64,000 bases of DNA from the NCBI RefSeq assembly GCF_030263935.1, contig NZ_CP127162.1:3233501-3297500 (forward strand), written 5' to 3'. Each line of letters begins with the position of its first letter. Positions within the stretch are counted from its first letter, which is position 1. This stretch comes from Paenibacillus polygoni (lineage in GTDB: Bacteria; Bacillota; Bacilli; Paenibacillales; Paenibacillaceae). Made by a program: the position numbers and the translations under genes. A model generated the notes under the pieces. That model had not been told where the DNA came from. It saw only the letters and a list, made by a program, of their open reading frames with translations, and did no database searches. Shown here one piece after another: positions 27,264 through 36,167 of this stretch.

Positions 27264-27300
27264 AAAACCGCTTCTGTTTTAATCAAACAGCCAAGCGGTT
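27264..27300 (-). terminator. Intrinsic terminator after the HAD gene
   Basis: Minus strand AACCGCTTGGCTGTTT-GATTA-AAACAGAAGCGGTT hairpin followed by TTCTTTT; just past the stop at 27329. Confidence 0.82.
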
Positions 27301-27328
27301 CATGGAAGTAGAATCTGAAGTTGTTCTT

Positions 27329-28114
27329 TTATGATAATAGTTCGTAAATTTCGGTAAGATGTTTAATTTCAACATCAGGGTTAAAAGATTGGTCGTTTGT
27401 TTTTCCATTACGGTTAATCCAAACAGCTTTAATTCCTGCGGAGAGCGCACCCTTAATATCAGTAGTCAGCTTGTCCCCGACCATTAACGCCTCCTCAGCA
27501 GACACATCAAGCTGGGATAAAGCATGATGGAATATCGAAGCATCCGGCTTTCCTTTACCAAACTGCCCAGAAATAATAATGTGATCAAAATAAGGGACCA
27601 AATCAGGAACACCATCGAGCTTCTCTTGCTGTAAAGAAGGACATCCATTGGTGAGCAGCAGCAGCTTCACTTTACCTTTCAGCTCGGTTAGAACTTCGAG
27701 AGTTTCATCATACATATAAGGACGAGATCTTCTCTCTTCACCAAATTTGTCAGCTAACTCTGCACCTAGTTCACTATCATTCACACCAAGTGCCGCAAGA
27801 CCGTTTGTCCAAGCGTCTTTACGATATCCGGGTACTAATTGTTCGAGCTTTCTAAATTCTGGCTGTTCCCCGGCATTAAATTTCGCCCATAGTCCCTCAA
27901 AGGGATTGATGCCAATCAGTTTCGTAAATGGATATGTTTCATAAGATTCATACAGCTTTCTAGCTTCATCTCTTACCGATACTTCAAGTTCATGAGGATC
28001 TACACCGCATTTTTTTGAGGCATAGAGACATGTTTCGTAGAAAGCTTCTTCTACACTTTTTTCATCCCACAGCAGGGTATCATCCAAGTCGAACATTACT
28101 GCTTTAATTGACAT
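27329..28114 (-). CDS. HAD-family hydrolase, YjjG/haloacid-dehalogenase type
   Basis: 261 residues with HAD motifs AVMFDLDDTLLWD (I), LLLLTNG (II), GKGKPDASIF (III) and MVGDKLTTDIKGA (IV); C1-type helical cap between I and II. Likely a small-molecule phosphatase; pyrimidine nucleotidase (YjjG) is one option. Overlap or operon partner: 28144-28671, 29 bases upstream. Confidence 0.88.
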   Translation of the reverse strand: MSIKAVMFDLDDTLLWDEKSVEEAFYETCLYASKKCGVDPHELEVSVRDEARKLYESYETYPFTKLIGINPFEGLWAKFNAGEQPEFRKLEQLVPGYRKDAWTNGLAALGVNDSELGAELADKFGEERRSRPYMYDETLEVLTELKGKVKLLLLTNGCPSLQQEKLDGVPDLVPYFDHIIISGQFGKGKPDASIFHHALSQLDVSAEEALMVGDKLTTDIKGALSAGIKAVWINRNGKTNDQSFNPDVEIKHLTEIYELLS

Positions 28115-28143
28115 CTTGCTCTCTCCCCCTAGAGTTGATCGAT

Positions 28144-28671
28144 TTATTTAGCTTCTTTAAGAGCTTTCTTATCCTCTACCGGAATCTGATGTGTCTGTGC
28201 AAAGGTAATGAGTCTTTCGCCCATTGCGTCAGTATCATACAAATTAAGCAAACGGCTGAAAGCCCAGTTACTGCCTTTAGCGTTGTGTTCAATAATGATC
28301 GAACCTTTATCTACCACAATGCGCTTAATGTCTTCTACACCAAGTGAACGTTCTCTGCTCAGCTTAATGGTCTTAATCCGTTTTTTCCCTACTTTAAGAT
28401 AAGGACGGCGTAAGAAGTACATTAGTGCAAGTCCAATATAAAGGACAAATACAAACCAATCAAAACCAGACACACCGTCTTTTGTAACACCGCTGAGTGT
28501 TAGGAACATAAAAGCAAGTACGACGAGTACGAAAGGAAAGATAAAGGCTCTTCCTTTGAAAATATCTTCATTTTCTACTCCGGAACCAAGGACGGGTTGT
28601 CCCTTTTTTTTGCGGTTCTTATTTACTTTCTGTTGATTCCTTTTGACTGCTCTTTCAAATGAACTTGCCAT
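28144..28671 (-). CDS. Two-helix membrane protein of unknown function
   Basis: 175 residues. Lysine/arginine-rich N-terminus (residues 9-25), two membrane segments (about 42-60 and 70-86) and a C-terminal soluble domain of about 85 residues with KIGKKRIKTI-type basic patches. No catalytic motif is recognised. It shares its operon with the downstream HAD gene; context gives no clear role. Confidence 0.78.
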   Translation of the reverse strand: MASSFERAVKRNQQKVNKNRKKKGQPVLGSGVENEDIFKGRAFIFPFVLVVLAFMFLTLSGVTKDGVSGFDWFVFVLYIGLALMYFLRRPYLKVGKKRIKTIKLSRERSLGVEDIKRIVVDKGSIIIEHNAKGSNWAFSRLLNLYDTDAMGERLITFAQTHQIPVEDKKALKEAK

Positions 28672-28922
28672 GAAAATCCCCCTTTAAAATCTGTACATTG
28701 CAGTTATTCTATCATGGTAGTTATATACTAACTTTCCACTCATAACTATGATTAAACCTATACTTTTATCACGGGAATAATATGAGTTTAGTATAAAGGA
28801 AACTATCATCCTTCCTCTAAATTGCTCCCCTTAAAAAAGCACAATCTACTTAACTTTGCCATGTAAATAAAGGGTTGTCAAGGTATATACCTGTATGGCT
28901 GAACCTCGTTATGTAAACAACA

Positions 28923-28953
28923 AAAAAAGGACACAATTGTGAATTGCGCCCTT
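28923..28953 (-). terminator. Intrinsic terminator after yneA
   Basis: Minus strand GGGCGCAATT-CAC-AATTGTGTCC, a 10-bp stem with seven T after it. The surrounding 28672-29092 holds no other gene; I see nothing else convincing in that 421-base stretch. Confidence 0.85.
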
Positions 28954-29092
28954 GCCGGTCGTCCATAAAAAAATGATATAAATAGCATAAAATGAACTGT
29001 ATATGAAAGTGAACTGCATTAATTAGCAGATAACATTCAGATAACTTAACTGATAACATTCAGAAACGCTCAAAGTATATAAAGCATTTCCC

Positions 29093-29464
29093 CTACTCTA
29101 CATGAGGTAAACTTAATACTTGCCCTGTTTGAATATCACTTGTTTCCATCACATTCAGCTGTTTGATTCGATCTATATATTCTCTCGTATCCATGTGATA
29201 CGGTTTATGATCTAAAGCAATCGACCATAAGGAATCCCCTGTAGATACAACAAACTCTTGATAGGAAACAATTTCACTTGCGCTCGTAAGCACCGTCATA
29301 AACCCAGTTAGACACAAAAAAGAAACACTAAGAATAATAACAAGGCGAACCAAAAAACGTCTATTATTATCCATCATTTGATGAAATAACTTACCAAACA
29401 AAGTATGATCCTGAGCTCCTTCAGTATTGCTATAGATACTATTGTATGTACTGTATTTAAGCAT
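29093..29464 (-). CDS. yneA: YneA-like SOS cell-division inhibitor with LysM domain
   Basis: 123 residues from ATG 29464 with GGAGG nine bases upstream (a longer reading to 29536 is open but lacks a site and covers the LexA boxes). One membrane helix, then a LysM-like domain: VSTGDSLWSIA...DIQTGQVLSLP. YneA blocks division during DNA damage in B. subtilis and is repressed by LexA. Divergent arrangement with lexA and four LexA-type boxes between them support this. Confidence 0.88.
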   Translation of the reverse strand: MLKYSTYNSIYSNTEGAQDHTLFGKLFHQMMDNNRRFLVRLVIILSVSFLCLTGFMTVLTSASEIVSYQEFVVSTGDSLWSIALDHKPYHMDTREYIDRIKQLNVMETSDIQTGQVLSLPHVE

Positions 29465-29478
29465 ATAAACCGTCCTCC

Positions 29479-29598
29479 AAACGTTTGTTCTCATTTCTAT
29501 ATTGATCACTATAACACGAACATGTGTTTTGGACAATAACTTTTTAGAACAATTGTTCGTTCTATTTTAGAACTAACGTTTGTACGAACGGAGGTTCT
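29479..29598. promoter_or_regulatory. Four LexA (DinR) boxes in the yneA-lexA intergenic region
   Basis: Matches to GAAC-N4-GTTC: AAACGTTTGTTC (29479-29490), CGAACATGTGTTTT (29517-29530), AGAACAATTGTTCG (29546-29559) and CGAACGGAGGTTCT (29585-29598). The last lies inside the lexA promoter spacer, the first two face yneA. Confidence 0.88.
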
Positions 29599-29608
29599 AT
29601 GCTATAAT
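29580..29608 (+). promoter_or_regulatory. lexA promoter
   Basis: -35 TTGTAC (29580-29585), 17 bases, -10 TATAAT (29603-29608); a LexA box (29585-29598) occupies the spacer, consistent with autorepression. Confidence 0.7.
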
Positions 29609-29642
29609 TTTCCCAAACGTTATAAAGTGGAGTTGATACGGT

Positions 29643-30269
29643 ATGTCGAAGGTGTCCAGCAGGCAATTAGCAATCTTGGAGTTTATACGAAATGAAGTTC
29701 GATTAAAAGGATATCCACCGTCCGTAAGAGAGATTGGTGAAGCTGTCGGACTCGCGTCCAGCTCCACTGTTCACGGACACTTGGATCGTTTGGAGAAGAA
29801 AGGTTTAATTCGCAGAGACCCTACGAAACCTCGTGCAATCGAGCTGTTAAGTCATGATGAGTTAGATGAGACAAGCCAGTTTGCTCAGACGGTTGTCAGA
29901 GTTCCTGTCGTTGGTAAGGTAACTGCAGGTATTCCTATTACTGCAACAGAGAATATCGAAGACTATTTCCCTCTCCCTATGCAATATGTTGGAGAAGAGA
30001 AAGTATTTATGTTGAATGTAGTAGGCGATAGTATGATCGAAGCGGGTATTGTCAATGGGGATTATGTCATTGTTCGTCAGCAGCAAACGGCTAACAATGG
30101 TGAGATTGTCGTAGCAATGACGGAAGATGATGAAGCTACAGTGAAGACTTTCTACAAAGAAAAAGATCATGTTCGTCTTCAGCCTGAGAATCCTACATAT
30201 GAACCTCTCCGGCTTACAAAAGTAACGATACTAGGTAAAGTTATTGGTCTCTTCCGTGATTTTCATTAA
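29643..30269 (+). CDS. lexA: LexA repressor
   Basis: SOS repressor, 208 residues. N-terminal winged helix (1-65, [26 protein letters not shown]). The self-cleavage pair Ala95-Gly96 in VTAGIP, catalytic Ser130 in VVGDSM and Lys168 in EATVKTFY are all present, so it should be autoproteolytic with RecA. GGAG precedes the ATG. Divergent yneA and its own boxes show autoregulation. It may also act on the SOS-like boxes in the accessory region at 43655-43693. Confidence 0.97.
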   Translation: MSKVSSRQLAILEFIRNEVRLKGYPPSVREIGEAVGLASSSTVHGHLDRLEKKGLIRRDPTKPRAIELLSHDELDETSQFAQTVVRVPVVGKVTAGIPITATENIEDYFPLPMQYVGEEKVFMLNVVGDSMIEAGIVNGDYVIVRQQQTANNGEIVVAMTEDDEATVKTFYKEKDHVRLQPENPTYEPLRLTKVTILGKVIGLFRDFH

Positions 30270-30336
30270 TTGATTTTTTATTTTTTGGTTTTTTATAGTT
30301 AAATATAAATGAATTACTGCACTTATATTCTTAAGC

Positions 30337-30366
30337 AGAGATCTTATAACGCAGATCTCTGCTTTT
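30337..30366 (+). terminator. Intrinsic terminator of lexA
   Basis: AGCAGAGATC-TTATAAC-GATCTCTGCT type hairpin followed by TTTTC and more T. Confidence 0.85.
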
Positions 30367-30396
30367 CTCGTTTTACTCCACTACTAATCATTAGGA

Positions 30397-30819
30397 TCAA
30401 CTTACCTCATCATTGATAAGTCCTTTTTCCCATTCCATTCTTAATTCATTTCCAAACTTCCTTACTTCAGTATCTGTTACATTCAGTTGGCAGGCTATCC
30501 TGGAATCATATAATCGTAATCGATATGTATCTTTCTCTTTCCGCTTTTCCCACTCCAATCCATAAAGGTGATTCTCAAAAGACATGTATAAATTATTTAG
30601 TATAAAGTCATTTAACATATCCAGCGGAAAAGCCGCTGTTACTTCAATGTAATTTTCAATAGTGAGATTTGTCCAACCAAAAATGAAGTCATGTACTTTT
30701 TCATGATTTAGATAATACTTAAAATTCAGCTGACAACCTTCAAATTTACCTGGAATACACTTAACAAAATTAAATTCAACATAGGTACCATTGCTAAATA
30801 TATCTCGTAAAATTGCCAT
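30397..30819 (-). CDS. Orphan protein of unknown function
   Basis: About 140 residues from ATG 30819 with AAAGGGG six bases upstream; a TTG reading to 30879 is open but without a site. No membrane segment, signal peptide or recognised motif. Rich in aromatic residues (YVEFNFVKC, FKYYLNHEKVHDF). Not part of an operon; it lies at the chromosomal edge just before the accessory region. Confidence 0.65.
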   Translation of the reverse strand: MAILRDIFSNGTYVEFNFVKCIPGKFEGCQLNFKYYLNHEKVHDFIFGWTNLTIENYIEVTAAFPLDMLNDFILNNLYMSFENHLYGLEWEKRKEKDTYRLRLYDSRIACQLNVTDTEVRKFGNELRMEWEKGLINDEVS

Positions 30820-30990
30820 TTTATTCCCCTTTACATTAAAATTCATCCGGTCCTTTATATGTGTAGGAAATGTACTCAAATAATAACAAGGAATTTTGGC
30901 TTGTATCCAATTATTAAAAACATTCTAATTCGTCCAATAAATTCCGTAATACATAAATTCATCAGTATTCAACGTAAAATAATTATGTTT

Positions 30991-31692
30991 CTAACCCATT
31001 GCTGTTAACAATACCGCTATTGTATTAAACATTCCATGAACAATCATACCAGGCACGACCGATCCCGTGCGTTCGTAGGCCCATGCGAACACAATTCCAC
31101 TAATAAAATTCACCGGCATGGCATTCAACGTGGGAAAATGTGCAAGTGTAAAGATTAGCGAACTAATCACAATCGCCCATCTCATACTTATACGAGTCCG
31201 CAGCCACTGATATATAAAACCACGGTAAAATATCTCTTCATAGATTGGTGACACGATCCCAGCTGAAGCAATACCTATGATCAAAGTAAATATAGTGACA
31301 TTTTGCTGCAGACTCTCTGTTTTGCTGTTGTCCACCGTATTTCCAAAAAAGCTCGTGAGATAAACTGCCGTTACACTGGATACAATGAGGACTAATAACC
31401 AGAGCACGATTCTCCAACAATCTTTAGCAGGAAATCCTTTCACTCCTACATCCGCCCACGTCAACTTTTTCGGTCGTAAAGAAATTAAATACAATCCTAG
31501 CAAAAGCGTAATCGCAATAGTAAGCCCTGTAAGTGTTCCTGAATAAAGTGTGTTCTCTAACCATTTCTCATACAATGCCTGTAATGCGTATTTAATAACA
31601 ATCATTACGAATACAAATTCAAGAGCAAGTAAAGCAGCTAGCTCACGCCATGTCCACAGTTCCGTATTCTTCCATATTTCTGTTCTAATCAT
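30991..31692 (-). CDS. CPBP-family (CAAX/Abi) intramembrane protease
   Basis: 233 residues with about six to seven membrane segments. Active-site motifs: EEIFYRGFIYQWLRTR (motif 1, EExxxR) and AHFPTLNAM (FxxxH type), plus a third region with GSVVPGMIVHGMFN. The family includes CAAX proteases and bacteriocin self-immunity proteins. It is divergent from the MerR gene, with an operator-like palindrome between them, so the regulator probably controls it. Confidence 0.9.
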   Translation of the reverse strand: MIRTEIWKNTELWTWRELAALLALEFVFVMIVIKYALQALYEKWLENTLYSGTLTGLTIAITLLLGLYLISLRPKKLTWADVGVKGFPAKDCWRIVLWLLVLIVSSVTAVYLTSFFGNTVDNSKTESLQQNVTIFTLIIGIASAGIVSPIYEEIFYRGFIYQWLRTRISMRWAIVISSLIFTLAHFPTLNAMPVNFISGIVFAWAYERTGSVVPGMIVHGMFNTIAVLLTAMG

Positions 31693-31725
31693 TCTTAACC
31701 CCTCAATCCTCTATGATATAATTCA

Positions 31726-31756
31726 ATGATATTAGGTGACGTTACGTTACCTGCAA
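31726..31756 (-). promoter_or_regulatory. Candidate MerR operator and promoter of the CPBP gene
   Basis: AGGTGACGTTACGTTACCT (31734-31752) is a 19-base imperfect palindrome. On the minus strand it fills the spacer between TTGCAG (31751-31756) and TATCAT (31726-31731), giving a 19-base spacer, the unusual length that MerR activators need. Confidence 0.55.
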
Positions 31757-31781
31757 GCTTTTTTGAGGAGGAAATAGAAAC

Positions 31782-32525
31782 ATGCATAGATGGACTACAG
31801 GACAAGTATCCAAACTGCGGAACATCTCCGTAAGGACACTGCGTTATTACGATCAAATCGGTCTCTTGACACCAAGTTATAGGGAAGATAATGGGCGTCG
31901 TCATTATTCAGAAGGAGATCTATTCACTCTCGAAAAAATAACTCTTCTTAAATCGTTGTCACTACCACTAGCAGACATTCAAAATGTAATAAACAAACTC
32001 TCTTTTCGCCATATTCTAGTCGCACATCATAATTATCTACAAGAGCAGCTCACTTCTCTTCAAAGCAGCATTTCTAACACCGCTTCCATAATCAACATGA
32101 TCGATCTAGAAGGAACACTTTCCTGGGACCAGGTTTCTCATCTAGCCCATAACGTACAGCCTATATCTAAACAATGGGTCAATTACTTTAACGATGACGA
32201 AAGTGAATTTCTACAAAGTGCTCTCCCCAATCTAAGTAGTAACAACGAAACTACTCAGCAGTATATTTCTTTACTACGCCGAATTGAGCGGTGTATACAG
32301 CAATCTATCCCACCTGAATCTGATGAAGGTTATGATATTGCCTGCGAGTTAATAAATTTGTCACACGAAACCTTTAATGGAGACGAAAAATTGATGGAGA
32401 AGTTTTGGGAAGTCAGGAAGCTGCCTGCATTAGAGTCAGGTTTATATCCCGTATCTGAAGAAGTATTGAACTTTGTAGAGAACTGCATTGCTTGTGCTCT
32501 AGAAAAAGAGAAGGAACAGAAATGA
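31782..32525 (+). CDS. MerR-family transcriptional regulator with TipAS-like effector domain
   Basis: 247 residues. N-terminal MerR winged helix (TTGQVSKLRNISVRTLRYYDQIGLLTPS, residues 5-75), a coiled coil, and a C-terminal region of about 130 residues resembling the TipAS-type drug-binding domain. It has GAGGAGG upstream. Divergent CPBP protease gene is the likely target. The ligand is unknown. Confidence 0.88.
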   Translation: MHRWTTGQVSKLRNISVRTLRYYDQIGLLTPSYREDNGRRHYSEGDLFTLEKITLLKSLSLPLADIQNVINKLSFRHILVAHHNYLQEQLTSLQSSISNTASIINMIDLEGTLSWDQVSHLAHNVQPISKQWVNYFNDDESEFLQSALPNLSSNNETTQQYISLLRRIERCIQQSIPPESDEGYDIACELINLSHETFNGDEKLMEKFWEVRKLPALESGLYPVSEEVLNFVENCIACALEKEKEQK

Positions 32526-32540
32526 CAGAAAAAATATAAA

Positions 32541-32712
32541 GACTACAGAACTTTGGGGTCATTCTGTGGGCACTAATGGCAATAGACATTTCTCCAAAAA
32601 AATCCCTTGACGCTTAGAGGCACCAAGGGTTTCAAGTTTTAGTACAGTGTCAAACATTGATCGCGTTCACATTGATGTACTTGCGTTCTGTGTATAACCC
32701 AAAACATCAAAG
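32541..32712 (-). repeat. glnA 3'-end copy 1 (attachment-site-like repeat)
   Basis: Minus strand 32639-32698 encodes HRTQVHQCERDQCLTLY-stop, close to the last 17 residues of glnA (48131), followed by a degenerate terminator (32595-32632). To its left is an integrase-tail-like segment (ACTTTGGGGTCATT). A G-rich repeat pair (GCAGGTGATT, GTAGGTGATT) lies at about 32797-32834. Reads as the most worn of the attachment-site copies. Confidence 0.75.
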
Positions 32713-32964
32713 GGCTTTTTAAATGTTATTCTATATACGTTTATTCGATATTGTGTTACTTCACCCTTCATAATCTTTTATAGTTCTCAGATTTTTGCAG
32801 GTGATTTTTTTAGTATATTGTAGGTGATTATAATTCAATAAATTTACTTTTGAATAAAAAGTATTTTATAGTGCTCCCTTTTATTCGAGATATCGAGTCT
32901 ATCTTCAACAATCTCCATTCTATGTACACTAACATTCTCTTTTATAATAAAACATCGTATTGGA

Positions 32965-33243
32965 AATAAGCACTACTAAAATAAAATTCTTCGTTTTGGC
33001 TTTAACGAACCCTGTGGTAATCTGGCTCTCACTTCTAATTCTAAACTTTTCCATGATTCGACTGTACATCCAACCTTCTTCTACTCGCAAACAGACAGCC
33101 TCTATCTTCTTTTCTTCACTATATCGAATAAAATTTCAACCTTTCTTTGCTGGCATAACAAAAATCCCCTTCGGTTCTCCAGTGTTTGAGTTCATTGTAA
33201 CATGTTCTCATTTTCCACTGTCTACCATGAGGGGATAATACCA
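32965..33243 (-). pseudogene. IS3-family OrfA remnant
   Basis: Minus strand translation begins MPAKKG-stop-NFIRYSEEKKIEAVCLRVEEGW, matching the helix-turn-helix start of the OrfA at 38384-38728 but with an internal stop and no further transposase. The outer end TTATCCCCTCATGGTAGACA resembles that element's terminus. A decayed insertion sequence. Confidence 0.75.
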
Positions 33244-33256
33244 TTAAGTCATTTTA

Positions 33257-34183
33257 TCATTTCATTTTTTCTTTGTATGCCTCAATAAGGAACACGATAT
33301 TCGTTGCACATAAATGTAAGGCATAAGCGACTAGGTATCTTGGAATTTTGACGCTTTTTTCACCTTGACCGTGTCCGGTATTCTGGTTCCTAATTGTTGC
33401 AAGTCCTTCTAACGTCGTCTTTAACGAATTGAGCTGAGTTTGAAGATTAGAAGGGATAAGTTCCTTTTCAAACAACCCAGAAATTAAAGGACTTGCTGTT
33501 TGTTTTGATGGCAAGTTCCATCCTTTTTTTATAAAAATAGTTTTCATGGTGCTTTCAAATGCCTTCAATGCTTCAGTCACAGATTCTTTATCATTACCCT
33601 TTTTGAAATGTTGGTGAGCCTTCATAAACTCCTCTGAAGCTCCTTCAAATCCTTCTCCAAAAAGTAGGTTGACAGCAGGTTCAACAGCCTCATGATAAAT
33701 ATATTCAGAATCTACACGAACTATATTCTGATTAATATACTGATAACCAAGGCCATGTTCCTGGAACCTTTTATTGAGTTCCTCAATTGCGTCCTCTGGA
33801 CTTTGAATTATTTCTTTATTTACCCAATTTCTGTGGTCATCCCTTACAACTATGTCTATCACTCTGAAAGATATTTCAATGATATCAAGAACTCTTTCAA
33901 CTGAGTCTTCGTCTAGTAGAAAATTAAAACAATAATCGCGTGAATTATGTCCTTTTGTACTTAAAGAAAAAACCCCGTACTCCTTACATAATACTTTGTG
34001 AATAAAATCCCAAGTTTCATTTGAAGCTTCATTTTGGTAATAAGCACCTTTTGCATATTTACCAATCGCGTCTCGTAAAATATGAATTATTTGTACCCTC
34101 AACGTGTGAGGTAGTTCGTCATGCTTAAATATAGCCTGTTGATTTTCTTTATTTCTTTTAGAGAAGATATTAAAAATCCCCAA
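33257..34183 (-). CDS. AbiJ-like / STM4504-CBY_0614 family protein
   Basis: 308 residues. N-terminus FNIFSKRNKE...LPHTLRVQIIHILRDA matches what I recall of the STM4504/CBY_0614 family with an AbiJ N-terminal domain (about residues 20-110), and the C-terminus (about 200-308, with KAFESTMKTIF and IRNQNTGHGQG) looks like the abortive-infection C-terminal domain. A phage-defence role is inference. The TTG start at 34183 lies only five bases from the IS at 34189, so the native ribosome binding site has been displaced. Reading without the IS restores an in-frame ATG at 35663. Confidence 0.75.
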   Translation of the reverse strand: MGIFNIFSKRNKENQQAIFKHDELPHTLRVQIIHILRDAIGKYAKGAYYQNEASNETWDFIHKVLCKEYGVFSLSTKGHNSRDYCFNFLLDEDSVERVLDIIEISFRVIDIVVRDDHRNWVNKEIIQSPEDAIEELNKRFQEHGLGYQYINQNIVRVDSEYIYHEAVEPAVNLLFGEGFEGASEEFMKAHQHFKKGNDKESVTEALKAFESTMKTIFIKKGWNLPSKQTASPLISGLFEKELIPSNLQTQLNSLKTTLEGLATIRNQNTGHGQGEKSVKIPRYLVAYALHLCATNIVFLIEAYKEKMK

Positions 34184-34282
34184 TGTTATAAACTGTACCC
34201 TACAGAGTAGACACTTTGAAAAAAGTCTATCCTGTGGGGTACTTTTGTTTATAATAAGAAAAAAACATCGGAGCGAATAAAG

Positions 34283-34711
34283 ATGACCAAACGATTATTT
34301 ACGGAAAAAGAACAAGCCCAACTAAAGCGTAATCCTCATGTCCGATCTGTTAGCAACAAAGCGATTACATATACAGATGAGTTTAAACGACTATTTATTA
34401 ATGAAAATAAGAAAGGAAAGTTACCCAGAACTATTTTTGAAGAAGCTGGCTTAGACGCTGAGCTAATCGGCATAAAACGCATCCATTCTGCTGGAAAGCG
34501 TTGGCGTGGAGCTTATCGTGAACATGGAGATGAAGGTCTACAGGATACAAGAAAAACAAACTCTGGTCGCCCCTTAGAGCGAGAATTAAGTTTAGAAGAA
34601 AAGGTTTTACGACTAGAAGCAAAAAATCGATTATTACAGGCTGAGAATGAACTTTTAAAAAAGCTCGATCTACTCGAAAGGCAGATGTTGAAGAAGAAAT
34701 TAAACTCGTAA
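34283..34711 (+). CDS. IS3-family transposase OrfA (copy A)
   Basis: 142 residues with a helix-turn-helix region and a C-terminal leucine zipper (EKVLRLEAKNRLLQAENELLKKL). The slippery A-AAA-AAG heptamer at 34657-34663 would allow -1 frameshifting into OrfB to make the active OrfAB transposase, as in other IS3 elements. Confidence 0.93.
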   Translation: MTKRLFTEKEQAQLKRNPHVRSVSNKAITYTDEFKRLFINENKKGKLPRTIFEEAGLDAELIGIKRIHSAGKRWRGAYREHGDEGLQDTRKTNSGRPLERELSLEEKVLRLEAKNRLLQAENELLKKLDLLERQMLKKKLNS

Positions 34712-34767
34712 CAAAACAGAAGTTTGAATTAATTCGTCAGACCATTGAAAAATATCAGCTAAATCGC

Positions 34768-35616
34768 TTGGTACACTATTTGTGTGAAACGATCGGTGTG
34801 TCTCGTTCTGGCTACTATAATTATTTCCACGAAAAATCAGTACGAAAGCGTACAGTACGCAATATAGCAGATGAAAAAGTAAGAGATATCATTTTAAAAG
34901 CCTATCATTTCCGTCGAAGAAAGAAAGGTGCTCGTCAAATTAAAATGACATTAAAAAATCAATATCATATCATTTACAACTTAAAACGAATTCGTCGCAT
35001 CATGAAGAAGTTCAATATATTTTGTCCGATCCGAAAAGCGAATCCTTATCGTCGGATGGCGAAAGCGACGCACGAACACCGTACATGTCCAAACCTCTTG
35101 CAGCGCCAGTTTAAACAAGGTGTAGCAGGCAAGGTATTATTAACGGACATCACTTACTTATCCTACGCTCACGGTAAACGTGCGTATTTGTCGACGATAA
35201 AAGATGCCGAAACGAATGAGATTTTAGCCTATGAAATATCTGATAAGATCACTCTAGATATTGCTTTAAATACGCTACGCCAATTAAAACGCAATCATTC
35301 GCACTTTGCGAAAGATGCATTTATTCATTCAGATCAAGGATTCCACTACACAAATCCCCAGTTTCAAAAGTTGGTAAAGAAAATGAAATTAGGACAATCT
35401 ATGTCACGCCGGGGAAACTGTTGGGATAATGCACCACAAGAATCTTTCTTTGGACATTTAAAAGATGAGATCGATTTAAAGACCTGTGAGACCTTACACG
35501 ATGTGAAACGTGAAGTGAGAAGTTATATGCTCTATTACAATCATTATCGTGGACAGTGGAACCTAAAGAAGATGCCGCCTGCAAAATACAGACAGCATCT
35601 CCTTCAAGTGGCTTAG
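34768..35616 (+). CDS. IS3-family transposase OrfB, DDE integrase domain (copy A)
   Basis: 282 residues in the track; the frame is open upstream to the slippery site at 34657-34663, so the fused protein would begin in OrfA. DDE residues: Asp in LLTDITYLS, Asp in IHSDQGFHY and Glu in APQESFFGH. TTG start listed, but natural expression is probably by frameshift. Confidence 0.93.
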   Translation: MVHYLCETIGVSRSGYYNYFHEKSVRKRTVRNIADEKVRDIILKAYHFRRRKKGARQIKMTLKNQYHIIYNLKRIRRIMKKFNIFCPIRKANPYRRMAKATHEHRTCPNLLQRQFKQGVAGKVLLTDITYLSYAHGKRAYLSTIKDAETNEILAYEISDKITLDIALNTLRQLKRNHSHFAKDAFIHSDQGFHYTNPQFQKLVKKMKLGQSMSRRGNCWDNAPQESFFGHLKDEIDLKTCETLHDVKREVRSYMLYYNHYRGQWNLKKMPPAKYRQHLLQVA

Positions 35617-35656
35617 CTTTTTTTAAAGTGTCCTTTACAAAGGGTACAGTTTATTA

Positions 35657-36167
35657 GTCTCATCACCTTTTTTTATGAAATTATACCACTCATTCATATT
35701 TTATAACCAGATATTAAATAACCCAACAAGCAACTAAACATTTCACTTATGTGGTGACTTTCTAGTAACAAATTTTTATATTTAATATTTCTCATTTCAC
35801 TGCTTCAATTACTAATTTTACGGAGATAGCAGTGTCAATACCTTTGAACTTCATTACGCTGCGGGAGCACCACTCGGGGACTTTCAAAATATCATTGTCT
35901 TTTAAATCTTTAAGCCATATCAACACTCCAACTCCATCCCGTACTTAGAATTCGGCTTATCTATTGGCTATTTTGGTATGTATGTTTCTCTTTCCCATCC
36001 CTCATAATTAAAATTCTTTCATGACTCTACTTCTCTTCCCATGCTATGTAATTATCATTTTCCATTTGTATTTGTTCTTATATCAATGACAAAAAAAGTG
36101 TAAAACTCAATAAGCTCACTAATAAAAAAACAGCAGTGACCTAGTGCAAATTAAAATATACTAGTTA
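35657..36167. other. Gene-poor stretch between IS copy A and the next gene
   Basis: 511 bases. The left part includes the displaced upstream region of the AbiJ-like gene: TATAAT-type -10 at 35680-35685 and AAAGGTG at about 35665-35671 on the minus strand. The rest is mostly a decayed copy of the winged-helix gene described in the next entry. Confidence 0.6.
35900..36085 (-). pseudogene. Decayed copy of the SOS-controlled winged-helix gene
   Basis: Minus strand fragments resemble the 3' end and upstream region of 43360-43638: encoded pieces such as GWERET and PNSKY, and shared TACTTAGAATTCGGCTT and GTTCTTATATCAAT blocks. Stops and frameshifts remove any coding capacity. Confidence 0.65.

Larger units (their letters stand above)
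34189..35653 (+). mobile_element. IS3-family insertion sequence, copy A
   Basis: 1465 bp, ending TAAACTGTACCC and GGGTACAGTTTA, with 3-bp TTA target duplications at 34186-34188 and 35654-35656. It carries OrfA and OrfB separated by a frameshift heptamer. Copy B (40880-42344) has the same length and the same encoded proteins, so both look recently active. Confidence 0.95.

Noticed and set aside
28850..29059. Small open frame (69 codons) right of yneA
   Set aside because: No binding site, covers the yneA terminator, and unlike any family.
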